Shown here: positions 44,227 to 52,543 of the stretch, in pieces
Numbering within the stretch: position 1 is the stretch's first letter
How the letters are laid out: the number at the start of each line of letters is the position of its first letter
Origin: JALZMG01 sp963739975
GTDB lineage: Bacteria > Actinomycetota > Acidimicrobiia > Acidimicrobiales > Ilumatobacteraceae
Length of the DNA stretch: 64,000 nucleotides
Direction: 5' to 3'
Assembly: GCA_963739975.1 (NCBI GenBank)
Contig: CAVUCK010000019.1
Location: 310,001-374,000 of the forward strand
Translations under genes and position numbers: made by a program
The notes under the pieces: model-generated
Seen by the model: only the letters and a program-made list of their open reading frames with translations
What the model was told of the DNA's origin: nothing
Database searches by the model: none

Positions 44227-45435
44227 CTACGAACGTCCTATTGATGAAGAATGGTCGGTGACGGCCAAACCGTCCGCCTGACCTGCGTTCGCGTCCGTTG
44301 CGCCGACGAGCTGACGGTAGAGCGCCACGTGGTCGGCGACCATGCGGGCGGCAGAGAACCTGGACGCTGCAGCGGCTCGGCACGTGCGTCGGTCCAGTCC
44401 GTCGACCTGCGTCAAGCGTTCGGCGAGGTCCTGGTCGTCGGTGCACACGAAACCGGTGTGACCGTGGTCGACGATCTCCGGAGCGGCACCCTCAGCGAAC
44501 GTGACGACCGGAGTTCCGCAGGCAAGTGCTTCAGCCATGACGAGACCAAAGGGCTCGGGCCATCGGATCGGGTTGATCAGCGCAGATGCGCCTCCGAGCA
44601 GCTCGAACTTCTCGTGCCCGCCGCGCTCGCCAAGGTAGATGGCGTCCGGTCCGAGCAGTGGCTCGACCTGATCGGCGAAGTACTGCCGTTCGGCCGGTTC
44701 CCACATCTTGGCGGCCAACAGGATCGTGCGCCCGGCGGCTCGAGCAGCGGTGATCGCCCGGTGGGCGCCCTTGTTCGGGTGCATCCGGCCGAGGAACAAC
44801 ACGTATCCACCATCGCCACGACCAACGGGGATGCGATCCACGTCGACGCCGTGGTGGATGACCCGAGCGATCGGCAGCTCGGGCGCCGTGCTCCGCTGGT
44901 GGTGCGAGATGGCGACGATGCTCGCGCTGCGTCGTGCTGCGGTGGCGTACAGGCCTCCCAACTCCTCGGTGAACGGTCCGTGGGCGGTGGTGACGACCGG
45001 TGTGCCGGTCGAGAGCTCGGCCCAGGTCGGTCCGGCGAGTGTGTGATCGTGGATGACGTCCACGCCCGCGAGGTCGCGGTACGCGGCTTGGACGTGGGCG
45101 AGCTCGGCGACGAGGTCCGACGTCGTTCCGAGCGCCTCGGGATAACGCCACCGACGATCGACGGGACACGTCGAGTCACCCGTCGCGAACAGGACGACCT
45201 CGTGGCCGGCGGCGTGGAGTCCACGGGCGAGCAGATCGATGATCAGTTCGCTGCCGCCGTACACCGGCGGCGGTACCGCCACCCACGGCGGAGCGATCAC
45301 GCCGATGCGCAATCGCCGTCCCGGCGGCGGCGAGCCGACAGGCTTCGACACGCCGGCCGCCACGTCCACGTTCGCGATCACGTGTTCACTCGCCGCCGTT
45401 GAAACCTCGGCGCTGGCGCGGATTCCCGCACACAT
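44227..45435 (-). CDS. GT4 family glycosyltransferase
   Basis: A 402-residue GT-B enzyme. The N-terminal lobe starts RIGVIAPPWVAVPPPVYGGSE (GGxE acceptor loop), and the C-terminal lobe has VLFLGRMHPNKGA and the nucleotide-sugar motif EPFGLVMAEALACGTPVV (ExxxxxxxE). It uses a nucleotide sugar for envelope or exopolysaccharide synthesis. The first 40 residues are low-complexity. RBS GAGGAG before the ATG. It lies at the edge of the stress cluster. Confidence 0.9.
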   Translation of the reverse strand: MCAGIRASAEVSTAASEHVIANVDVAAGVSKPVGSPPPGRRLRIGVIAPPWVAVPPPVYGGSELIIDLLARGLHAAGHEVVLFATGDSTCPVDRRWRYPEALGTTSDLVAELAHVQAAYRDLAGVDVIHDHTLAGPTWAELSTGTPVVTTAHGPFTEELGGLYATAARRSASIVAISHHQRSTAPELPIARVIHHGVDVDRIPVGRGDGGYVLFLGRMHPNKGAHRAITAARAAGRTILLAAKMWEPAERQYFADQVEPLLGPDAIYLGERGGHEKFELLGGASALINPIRWPEPFGLVMAEALACGTPVVTFAEGAAPEIVDHGHTGFVCTDDQDLAERLTQVDGLDRRTCRAAAASRFSAARMVADHVALYRQLVGATDANAGQADGLAVTDHSSSIGRS

Positions 45436-45523
45436 CGTTTTCTTCGCTCCTCACGTCGTTGTCGCCCCGTGCGCCGCTGTTCCACCGCGAGCACCACGGC
45501 ACCACGTCGGGCGCCACACCGCT

Positions 45524-45566
45524 CATTCGGCCCGTCGGTCACGCTCGGTGGCCGACGGGCCGAATG
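45524..45566. terminator. 15-bp perfect hairpin downstream of the PRC/DUF2382 gene
   Basis: CATTCGGCCCGTCGG and its complement surround a 13-bp loop, 24 bp after the stop codon of the 45590-46363 gene and 89 bp before the GT4 gene start. No T-run is present on either side. Confidence 0.55.
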
Positions 45567-45589
45567 GCGAGTCACCAACTGATCGTTGA

Positions 45590-46363
45590 CTATCGGCCGC
45601 TTCGGCGGCGGCCGTCCTCGTGTTCGAACTCGATCCGTTCCTTGCGCACGGTGTCATCGACGGCAACCTCGTCCGTCTCGGTGGCGGTCTCCAAGCGCAC
45701 GCGCTCCTTCGGCACGACGCGCTTGTCGACGTCGACGACCTCCTCGTTCAACACGACCTCGTGCTCGTCGTTCGTCAGGTCGGCGCCAGCCATGGCGCTG
45801 CGGCGGTTGTCATCGGTGATCGGCTCTGTCACGACGCGGGCCTTCTCCCGGCGGATGGGAACGCGGATCTCGACGTCCTCGGTCTCGATCCATTTGCGCA
45901 ACCGAGCCGTGCCGGTGCGACGCGTCCGCTTGTTGACGTCCAATTGTTCCTCCGACCGGGTCATCGCGTCGTCGGTCTGCGGCCTGGAAGCGTCGCCGGC
46001 TCCGCTTCGGGCGCGCCGTGACTCGGTGGGTCGAGCCGTGCCAGCGTCGTCCGTGAAGCCGTAGTGGGTGTAGAGGGCCGCTTCCTCGTCGGGGCTCAGG
46101 TTCCCGTCGGGATCCACGGATGGGGCATCCTTGATGAGGCCCTTGTCGAAGGCCACGATGACGTCGTCTTCGTGGATCTGGGCGCCGGCCAGAGGCACGA
46201 AGTGCACCTTGGTCCCGAACAGACCGGTGTTCACCGTCAACCAAGACGGTTGGCCGGTCTGGTCGTCGACGTAGACGTCAGAGATCGTCCCGACCTTGGA
46301 GTCGACGCGATCGAGGGCGGTCCGCCCGATGAGTGTGCGCGTGTCGTGATCGATGTCGGTCAT
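45590..46363 (-). CDS. PRC-barrel and DUF2382 domain protein
   Basis: A 257-residue acidic protein. Residues 8-75: PRC-barrel (LIGRTALDRVDSKVGTISDVYVDDQTGQPSWLTVN). Residues 145-250: DUF2382 (RLRKWIETEDVEIRVPIRREKARVV ... VVLNEEVVDVDKRVVPKERVRLETATETDEVAVDDTVRKERIEFE). Both are common in stress-induced proteins of actinobacteria and deinococci, with unknown chemistry. RBS GAGGACAG before the ATG. It overlaps the next small gene upstream by 4 nt, giving an operon with it. Confidence 0.9.
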   Translation of the reverse strand: MTDIDHDTRTLIGRTALDRVDSKVGTISDVYVDDQTGQPSWLTVNTGLFGTKVHFVPLAGAQIHEDDVIVAFDKGLIKDAPSVDPDGNLSPDEEAALYTHYGFTDDAGTARPTESRRARSGAGDASRPQTDDAMTRSEEQLDVNKRTRRTGTARLRKWIETEDVEIRVPIRREKARVVTEPITDDNRRSAMAGADLTNDEHEVVLNEEVVDVDKRVVPKERVRLETATETDEVAVDDTVRKERIEFEHEDGRRRSGR

Positions 46364-46665
46364 TTGTTCTGTCCTCGTTCTCTCTCGGCCGCCATCGGAA
46401 GGCGGCGGTTGCCATGGTGAAGGGCCCGCGCGACCTCGTCGGGACGCGCTAGGTGGTGGACGCCTGGTGACGTCTCACGACGACGGAGGCGTCGCCTCCG
46501 CAGATGCTTGAGGAGGTCGCCCCGCCCGAGCCCCAGCAGTTCGAGCGGACGGCGATCCCGTTCGGTGTCGACTGATTCCGGCAGCGAATCGGCGAAACCG
46601 CAGGCTTGCTGCTCGGTCCCTCGGTCGCGAAGTAGTTCCACGATCTGTTGCTTTGTGAACCGCAT
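46360..46665 (-). CDS. Small protein with N-terminal LLRxRG/DTERD pattern
   Basis: A 101-residue protein. The first 50 residues (MRFTKQQIVELLRDRGTE, ADSLPESVDTERDRRPLELLGL) follow a recurrent small actinobacterial stress-associated protein of unknown function that helices around a DTERD/DTDKD motif. The rest is Arg/His-rich (LRRRRLRRRETS) and unconserved. GGAG lies 9 nt before the ATG. It overlaps the PRC/DUF2382 gene start by 4 nt. Confidence 0.65.
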   Translation of the reverse strand: MRFTKQQIVELLRDRGTEQQACGFADSLPESVDTERDRRPLELLGLGRGDLLKHLRRRRLRRRETSPGVHHLARPDEVARALHHGNRRLPMAAERERGQNK

Positions 46666-46670
46666 GATGA

Positions 46671-46835
46671 TCACTCCATGTCCCCCCAGAACCGAGTCGG
46701 TCTTCGACGGTCGTGTCGACGGTCGTCTCGGTCGATGTAGGGCAATAGCCATCCCAGGACCGGCTCAACCAGCTTTTTGGCGTAGTGCTGGAAACTGTTG
46801 CGTCGCTGTCTGAATTGATCGTCAGTTCCACGCAC
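46671..46835 (-). CDS. Possible 54-residue protein
   Basis: A GTG-initiated ORF whose stop lies 5 nt before the ATG of the downstream small gene. Residues 14-32 (SFQHYAKKLVEPVLGWLL) form a plausible helix and the tail is very basic with RDDRRHDRRRPTRFW. No family is recognised and no convincing ribosome binding site is visible. It may simply be leader DNA. Confidence 0.3.
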   Translation of the reverse strand: MRGTDDQFRQRRNSFQHYAKKLVEPVLGWLLPYIDRDDRRHDRRRPTRFWGDME

Positions 46836-46956
46836 GACGGCGTCTCTTGGAGTGACGCTGTCCGGGCTGCAATCGTTCATCGGTCGAGATCGGCCATCGG
46901 CTGGCTGCACGACGAACGAGCCCTCCCGGGCGCTCGCCGTGCAGCCAGTCACCTGG

Positions 46957-47421
46957 TCAGATCGGCAGGGACTCCACGACGATGGCGCCGGGGTCCGAGT
47001 CGGCGAGGCAGCCGTCAGAGTCGTCGAGGAACTGGTCGACCAGCACGGCCACGTTGACATCGCAGATGTTGGCGGCCACGCCGATCGGCACCTGCACCGC
47101 AACGTCATCCGCGTTCACGTTGACCAGCCCGTTCTGGGTCACCGGCCCATCGCTGTCGCGCTCCACGGTGGCATCGGCGCCACCGAGAGCTTCGCAATCG
47201 GCGGCGTCATCGCGCAGCTCGCCCACGAGCACGCCCACGTTGACATCGCAGATGTTGGCAGCGATCGCGATCGGCACCTGGACAGTTACGTCGGAGAGGT
47301 TGACGTTGACCAGGCCCTCTTGGGTCACGGGCTGAGCGACGGCGGTGGACGCGCCCAGGGCTCCGACGGCGGCGGCGGCGACGGCGGTGCCGCCAATGAT
47401 GCGCTTCTTGAGTGTGTTCAT
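46957..47421 (-). CDS. Secreted protein with two chaplin-like repeats
   Basis: A 154-residue protein. A signal peptide (residues 1-30: basic start, then IIGGTAVAAAAVGALGASTAVAQ) precedes two copies, 62 residues apart, of a unit GLVNVNxxDVxVQVPIxxAANICDVNVxVLV. The cysteines C58/C76 and C120/C138 are each 18 apart. This spacing and the VQVPIxxxxNIC...C pattern match the chaplin domain of Streptomyces surface-active amyloid proteins, though GN-rich chaplin residues are replaced by Asp/Glu. No LPXTG sorting signal is present. AAGGAG lies before the ATG with unusual spacing. It could coat the cell surface. Confidence 0.6.
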   Translation of the reverse strand: MNTLKKRIIGGTAVAAAAVGALGASTAVAQPVTQEGLVNVNLSDVTVQVPIAIAANICDVNVGVLVGELRDDAADCEALGGADATVERDSDGPVTQNGLVNVNADDVAVQVPIGVAANICDVNVAVLVDQFLDDSDGCLADSDPGAIVVESLPI

Positions 47422-47625
47422 GCCCCTAGTAACTCCTTGGGCCTCTCCGCATGACGCGGAATCGTCATGATTTCGAAATGTCGTGGCCCGGACCGAGCGG
47501 CGTTACCGCCGACCGCTGCAAACGGATGCCGTGGCCGCGGCCCTGACCGACGGCGCCGGCCAGTGCACCTTCTCCGACGACGAGGGCCCGGTCGAGGACG
47601 GGCGTTTCGCTCACGTGGCGGTGGG

Positions 47626-47631
47626 TATCGG
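47626..47631 (+). promoter_or_regulatory. Candidate -10 box for the sigma-RsbT operon
   Basis: TATCGG, 8 nt before the GTG at 47640. The last base is not T. The 218-bp gap between it and the chaplin-like gene (which runs the other way) shows no other feature. Confidence 0.35.
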
Positions 47632-47639
47632 GGCCCCGT

Positions 47640-48761
47640 GTGATCAGGGCGTCCGGGGAGACCGAGGGCGACCTGCCGCCCGCTGACTTGATGGGGCTCG
47701 CCTCGTTGGTCCGCAGGGTCGTGGCGAGCCGGATGCCGGACGGTGATTCAGTCGACGATGTCGTCCAGGAGACCCTCGCTCGGGTGCTCGGAGCGCGCAG
47801 CCGCTTGGACGATGGCGCGCTCGGGCCATACGCCGTGGTGACGGCACGCAATCTCGTGGCGTCGTTCTGGCGCCGCGCCGATACGGGGAGGCGCAACCAG
47901 CACCGACTGCTCGACGCGCGCCAACCGCCGGGTCCTGATGAGCAGCTGATCGAGCGCGAGGAGAACGTCGCGGTGCGGGCGGCGCTCGATCGGTTGCACC
48001 CGGGCGAACGAGAGGTGTTGCTCGCCCACGAGGTCGACGGCAGTGACACGGCTTCGCTGGCAAAGACGATCGGATCGACGCCGGGGGCAGTCGCCGCCCG
48101 TCTCGGCCGCTCCCGAGCGAAGTTGCGCGTCGAGTACCTCCTCGAGCTCAATGGCGAGCCGTCCACGTCACGTTGTCGCCCGGTGCTGCTGTCGCTGTCG
48201 TGTGGTGATCGACGCCGGCAGGCGGAACTGGATGTCGGCTACCACTTGTTGGAGTGCGAGTTCTGTGCTGCGGTGAGTGCGTCCTTGGTCGATCGGAGGG
48301 CTGAATTGGGGGCCGACGAGATCCGTGTCCCGATCCGGGTGGACGCCGACGTTGTCGCGGCCCGCCAGCGCGGTCGACAGCTCGCCGTCGAGGCGGGCTT
48401 CGGTCCGACCGATGCCACCGTGCTGGCCACCGCGATCTCGGAGATGGCACGCAACATCGTTCGGTTCGCACATCGCGGCGAGATCACCATGGAGGTGGTC
48501 AATGACGGCGAGGCAGTCGGGGTCACGATCGTCGCCCGCGACGTCGGAGCGGGCATCGCCGACGTCGCCCAAGCGCTCGAGGTGGGCTACACCACCTACG
48601 GTGGCCGCGGCTTGGGACTGCCCGGATCCCGAGGTTTGATGGACGAATTCGAGATCACCTCCGAGGTCGGTCGCGGGACGACGGTGACAATGACGAAATG
48701 GCGACAACCTCGATCTCAAGGGTCGAATACATCGATCAGGCAAAGCGACAGGAGCGCGTGA
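47640..48761 (+). CDS. Sigma factor-zinc finger-RsbT kinase fusion protein
   Basis: A 373-residue protein with three parts. Residues 20-165: ECF-type sigma regions 2 (VDDVVQETLARVL) and 4 (ALDRLHPGEREVLLAHEVDG ... GAVAARLGRSRAKL). Residues 179-209: a zinc knuckle with C179, C188, H202-x3-C206-x2-C209, as in ECF anti-sigma proteins. Residues 235-355: an RsbT/RsbW-like GHKL kinase, N-box EMARN (268-272), DVGAGI (301-306) and GGRGLGL (321-327), closest to RsbT by its DEFEITSEVGRGTTVTMTKW end. RsbT is normally held in stressosomes by RsbR/RsbS, the next two genes. The fusion would tie the sigma factor directly to the switch. GTG start is tentative. Confidence 0.85.
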   Translation: MIRASGETEGDLPPADLMGLASLVRRVVASRMPDGDSVDDVVQETLARVLGARSRLDDGALGPYAVVTARNLVASFWRRADTGRRNQHRLLDARQPPGPDEQLIEREENVAVRAALDRLHPGEREVLLAHEVDGSDTASLAKTIGSTPGAVAARLGRSRAKLRVEYLLELNGEPSTSRCRPVLLSLSCGDRRRQAELDVGYHLLECEFCAAVSASLVDRRAELGADEIRVPIRVDADVVAARQRGRQLAVEAGFGPTDATVLATAISEMARNIVRFAHRGEITMEVVNDGEAVGVTIVARDVGAGIADVAQALEVGYTTYGGRGLGLPGSRGLMDEFEITSEVGRGTTVTMTKWRQPRSQGSNTSIRQSDRSA

Positions 48762-49645
48762 TGAACCGGTCCCAGCAGAGCGGACAAGACGACGGCCACG
48801 AGGCGCACGACGACCACCGTCTGCTGCCGGAGTTGGTCGCCCACCTCCGCCAGCACCGCTCGGAGCTTCGCGATGAGTGGGAGGATCGCGTCGAGGCAGC
48901 GCGCCTGTTGCAGGCAATGACGGCGCAGGAGATCGCCTCGGAGACGACGTCGGTGTACGACAACTACGTCGAGGTGCTCGAGACAGGCAGCGTCGACGCC
49001 CTGCAGCGTTACGCCCGCGACCTGTCGGAACGGATCATCCCTCGCGGGGTCGAGACGCACGAAGTGGTCGGCATCGTCCTGCTGCTGCGTGATGTGCTGG
49101 CGCGGTCACTCTTCAAGAAGTATCAGGACGACTTCGGTTTGCTGAACCAAGTGCTCGACGCTTACGAGCCGGCCGCCAACCGCATCGCAAACACCGTCGC
49201 GGTGAGCTTCGTCGAGGAGCGGGAACGAATCATCCGACAACAGCAGGACGCCATCCGCGAGCTGTCCACACCGGTGCTACAAGTTCGTGAACGGCTGCTG
49301 ATCCTGCCGATCATCGGCGTACTGGATGCCGCACGGGCCACCCAGTTGACCGATCAGCTCCTGCACGGCATCCGCACCAACCGCGCCCGTGTCGTGGTGA
49401 TCGACATCACCGGTGTGCCCGAGATCGACACCACGGTGGCCAACCACCTCGTCCAGACCGTCGACGCCTCGCGCCTGATGGGTGCCAGCGTGATCATCAC
49501 CGGGCTCTCCTCTGACATCGCCCGCACCCTGGTGACCATCGGTGTCGATTTGACGAAGATGAACACGATCGGTGACCTGCAGGGCGGGATCGAAGAGGCC
49601 GAACGTCAGCTTGGGTTTCTGGTCACCCGGACGGAAGACAGCTGA
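48761..49645 (+). CDS. rsbR: RsbR-like (RsbRD-type) stressosome scaffold
   Basis: A 294-residue protein. The N-terminal half is an all-helical RsbRD-type domain (LVAHLRQHRSELRDEWEDRVEA ... RRYARDLSE-like segment) and the C-terminal STAS domain begins STPVLQVRERLLILPIIGVLD. T217 (DITGVP) and T224 (DTTVANHL) are candidates for the threonines phosphorylated by RsbT. In Bacillus, RsbR and RsbS form 1.8-MDa stressosomes that sequester RsbT. AGGAG lies 7 nt before the ATG, whose first base is the last base of the sigma-RsbT stop codon. Confidence 0.92.
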   Translation: MNRSQQSGQDDGHEAHDDHRLLPELVAHLRQHRSELRDEWEDRVEAARLLQAMTAQEIASETTSVYDNYVEVLETGSVDALQRYARDLSERIIPRGVETHEVVGIVLLLRDVLARSLFKKYQDDFGLLNQVLDAYEPAANRIANTVAVSFVEERERIIRQQQDAIRELSTPVLQVRERLLILPIIGVLDAARATQLTDQLLHGIRTNRARVVVIDITGVPEIDTTVANHLVQTVDASRLMGASVIITGLSSDIARTLVTIGVDLTKMNTIGDLQGGIEEAERQLGFLVTRTEDS

Positions 49646-49666
49646 GGAGGCTCTGCGGAGCTCGTC

Positions 49667-50089
49667 ATGATGTTCGTGTCCATCTTGCGACAAGGCGACT
49701 TCCTGATCGCCTCCATCCATGCTGCGCTGGATGACACTGAGCTCGTGCGCTTCCAGGAGGACGTCATCGATCAGATCGGGCAGTTTCGGGCCCACGGCGT
49801 CATCATCGACGTCGCCGCGCTCGACGTGCTCGACTCCTACGGCTCGAAGGCGCTGCGTGACCTGGCGCACATGGCGCGCCTGCGTGGGGCAGCCACGGTG
49901 ATCGTCGGCATCCAGCCCGATGTTGCGTACTCAGTGGTGCAGCTGGGAATGGATCTGGACATCCGGACTGCGCTCGACCTGGAACAGGGCCTGAACCTCC
50001 TCGAGAGCATCACCACAGGACATCGAGCGGGTCACTCCGCGCTGAATGCGTTGCGGCGTCACGAGACGCCTCGTCGTGCTGAATCGTGA
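49667..50089 (+). CDS. rsbS: RsbS-like STAS antagonist
   Basis: A 140-residue single STAS domain protein. S57 in DVLDSYGSKAL corresponds to the RsbS serine phosphorylated by RsbT; the surrounding ILRQGDFLIASIHAALDD, GVIIDVAALDVLDS, TVIVGIQPDVAYSVVQLGMDL and RTALDLEQGLNLL follow RsbS closely. The 20-residue tail is longer than in Bacillus. It is in the operon 21 nt after rsbR. No RsbU, RsbV or RsbW gene follows. Confidence 0.92.
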   Translation: MMFVSILRQGDFLIASIHAALDDTELVRFQEDVIDQIGQFRAHGVIIDVAALDVLDSYGSKALRDLAHMARLRGAATVIVGIQPDVAYSVVQLGMDLDIRTALDLEQGLNLLESITTGHRAGHSALNALRRHETPRRAES

Positions 50090-50132
50090 GACCTCATCGC
50101 CGGGCGAACGCCGACCGGTGCACATGGACCGT

Positions 50133-52220
50133 TCAGGTGGCGTGCGGCCGGACAGCCGGCGCGCCACTGCGGATCACGACGTCGTAGGTCCGCTGGTTGG
50201 CCCGCACGCCCCTCACTTCCAGTCCTTCGAGCCGGTCGAGATCCGGCCGGGACACCACGGGCCCGGTGGGCGTGACGTCCAGGCCCAGGATCGTCCGGAC
50301 GAGCAGCAGGATCGATGCCGAGGACCAGGCCTGCGGACAGCAGGAAGCGGGATACGCGACCGGTACCGACAGCTCGTGGCGGTCGAAGCCGGCGAACAGC
50401 TCCGGTGGGCGGAAGGCAAAGTGCGCTGCGGCGTCGAGCGCACCGTCGGCGAGCAGGTCGACGACATCCCATCGGCCGTAGCGGGCGGCGCCGGCGGCGA
50501 CGATTGCCGTGTCGTGCGGCCACACCGAGCCGTTGTGGTAGCTGAGTGGGTCGTACGCGCCCATCGACGGCGCGAGCGTCCGAAGTCCGTAGCCGGACCA
50601 CAGCTCTGCGTCGAGGAGGCGGTCGAGGTAGGCGTTGGCGAGCTCGGGCTCGGCGATCCCGCACCACAGGGCGTGGCCGGGGTTGGTGGTCAACGAGTCA
50701 ATGCGCCGCCCGCCCGCATCCAGCCCAACAGCGAACCATCCCTGCGGATCCCAGAACCGCTCGTTGAACCGCTCGCGCAGCGCGTCCGCTCGGCGCCGTA
50801 GATCGTCTGCGTCGACGCCGACCATCGGCGCCGCGGTGCTCAGATCAGCGGCGGCGTGCAGCGCGGCGAACGCGTAGCCCTGGACCTCCACGAGAGCGAT
50901 CGGTGCGTTCGGCAACGCGCCGCTGGCAGACGTCACGCCATCCCACGAGTCCTTCCATCCCTGATTGCTGAGACCCTGCTCGGTCCGCCGCTCGTAGCTG
51001 AGAAAACGGTTGGGCACGTCGCGACCGAGCAGCCATCCCACTGCATCTCCGATCGCGGGTCGCAGCTCGTCGAGTGTCTCGGCGTCGATGGCCCCCCAGC
51101 GCCACGCCTCCGCGGCCACCATCAGGAACAGCGGCGTGGCGTCGATGCTGCCGTAGTAGCGACTGCGGTGGCTGAACGGACCGCCGTGGCCGCCATGGCG
51201 GACCTCGTGCAGGATCTTCCCGGGCTCCTCCTCGCTGACGGGATCCTCACGGTGGCCACGCAGCTCACCGAGCGTCATCAACACCCCTGGAGCCAGCGAC
51301 GCATCGAACGGCAGCGTCATCCAAGAGGTGAGCAGGGAATCGCGGCCGAACAGTGTCATGAACCACGGCGCGCCCGCCGCCACGAGCACCCGTTCCGGAT
51401 GAGCGATGTCGCGGATCTGCAGCGCGGCGACATCGGCCAGCGCCTGCTCGACGCCGAGCACGAGCCGGGAGTCCGTCGACGTCACCGACGGCCGCCCCCG
51501 GCGCCACCGTTCCAGGTCGCGGATCGCGACCGGCGTGGCATCCCGGTTGACATCAACGAGGCCCTCCGCCGGTTCCCCGTCGGCGACCGCCTCCGCTGTC
51601 AGGACGACGCCCGAACGCCGGCGCGGCGCGGCTGTCAACTCCCAAGTCACCGACCCTTCATCGACCGCGTCCGGCGTCCGATCCCATCGCACGCGCGTCT
51701 CCCACCGGCCGTCCGCGGCGAGCAGGGTGATGCCCAGCGCGGTCGTCCGCATCGATCCCGCACTGCCGGCTCGCCCGGCCTTGACGTCGAAGATGTGAGC
51801 GAAGTCCGCCGCGATGCTCAGTGTGATGCGGGCGGTCGCGACATCAGCGCTGGTCGCCCACAGCTCCACCTGCTCGCGCAAGATGGCCCCGATGGTCCGG
51901 TGACGCACCACGATCCCAGGCGCCTCGCCTCCGTCGGCGCTCCGCAGGCGGTGGACGACGATCGCTTCGTACGGCGTCGGAGTGGCGCTGGCGATAGGGG
52001 TCATCCGCTGACCGTCGACGGTGATCACGAGTCGCGACAGGTGGCGGCGATCGGCCTTGACGAATCCGTGCGCACCGCCCCGAACATCGCCATTGCGATC
52101 GCTGATCGCGAACGACAATCCGTCGACCACCGTCAATGCGGACTCTCCGCCGACGGGGGGCACCGTCTCGGCGTGGGCGTCGTGCGGCGCGGCGATGAAG
52201 TCCAGTCTGCTCGGCAGCAC
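50133..52220 (-). CDS. Amylo-alpha-1,6-glucosidase/MGH1-like glycosidase
   Basis: About 695 residues. The N-terminal 270 residues are the glycogen-debranching N-domain (GLSFAISDRNGDVRGGAHGFVKADRRHLSRLVITVDG, HRTIGAILREQVELW). The catalytic six-hairpin barrel follows: GAPWFMTLFGRDSLLTS, STPLF-like DATPLFLMVAAEAW, NQGWKDSWDGVTSASG, LWCGIAEP, and YHNGSVWPHDTAIVAAG with putative acidic residues. It cleaves glucosidic linkages of glycogen or a related glycan; cytosolic. The start is uncertain; GTG at 52220 is used because upstream in-frame residues look unlike the family. Confidence 0.85.
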   Translation of the reverse strand: MLPSRLDFIAAPHDAHAETVPPVGGESALTVVDGLSFAISDRNGDVRGGAHGFVKADRRHLSRLVITVDGQRMTPIASATPTPYEAIVVHRLRSADGGEAPGIVVRHRTIGAILREQVELWATSADVATARITLSIAADFAHIFDVKAGRAGSAGSMRTTALGITLLAADGRWETRVRWDRTPDAVDEGSVTWELTAAPRRRSGVVLTAEAVADGEPAEGLVDVNRDATPVAIRDLERWRRGRPSVTSTDSRLVLGVEQALADVAALQIRDIAHPERVLVAAGAPWFMTLFGRDSLLTSWMTLPFDASLAPGVLMTLGELRGHREDPVSEEEPGKILHEVRHGGHGGPFSHRSRYYGSIDATPLFLMVAAEAWRWGAIDAETLDELRPAIGDAVGWLLGRDVPNRFLSYERRTEQGLSNQGWKDSWDGVTSASGALPNAPIALVEVQGYAFAALHAAADLSTAAPMVGVDADDLRRRADALRERFNERFWDPQGWFAVGLDAGGRRIDSLTTNPGHALWCGIAEPELANAYLDRLLDAELWSGYGLRTLAPSMGAYDPLSYHNGSVWPHDTAIVAAGAARYGRWDVVDLLADGALDAAAHFAFRPPELFAGFDRHELSVPVAYPASCCPQAWSSASILLLVRTILGLDVTPTGPVVSRPDLDRLEGLEVRGVRANQRTYDVVIRSGAPAVRPHAT

Positions 52221-52298
52221 CGTCAGACCGCAGCACCATTCCGAACGCGTCGTGACATCCGGAATGAAGTTCCCGCACTCGGGGTAGGGGCACCCCAG

Positions 52299-52478
52299 AT
52301 GAATCCGTCCGGCGCTCTCTCCCCGCACACCGCCTCGATCTTCACGATCCCTTGTCCGAACTGTGGGGTCGAGCTGACGCCGGTCGCCGAGGTGGACTAC
52401 GCCTGCCCCGAGTGCGGGAGCTCGTACCGCGCCAACCTCGGCTACCTGGTGCCGACGCAACCGGGGACGGTGCCGTGA
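52299..52478 (+). CDS. Small zinc-ribbon protein
   Basis: A 59-residue protein with two CxxC pairs (PCPNCGVELTP, YACPECGSSYR), the usual arrangement of a zinc ribbon. No other feature is seen. The ATG is 8 nt after TAGGGG. It is divergent from the glycosidase. The function is unknown. Confidence 0.55.
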   Translation: MNPSGALSPHTASIFTIPCPNCGVELTPVAEVDYACPECGSSYRANLGYLVPTQPGTVP

Positions 52479-52543
52479 GACGCCTCGCCCAGCGCCGTTC
52501 GAACGTGCAGTCGTCGGCGCGAGCGCCGAAGACGGGTGGCGGC

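Noticed and set aside
47483..47686. 67-codon plus-strand frame before the sigma-RsbT gene
   Set aside because: It overlaps the sigma-RsbT start in another frame, lacks a ribosome binding site and has no recognisable pattern.
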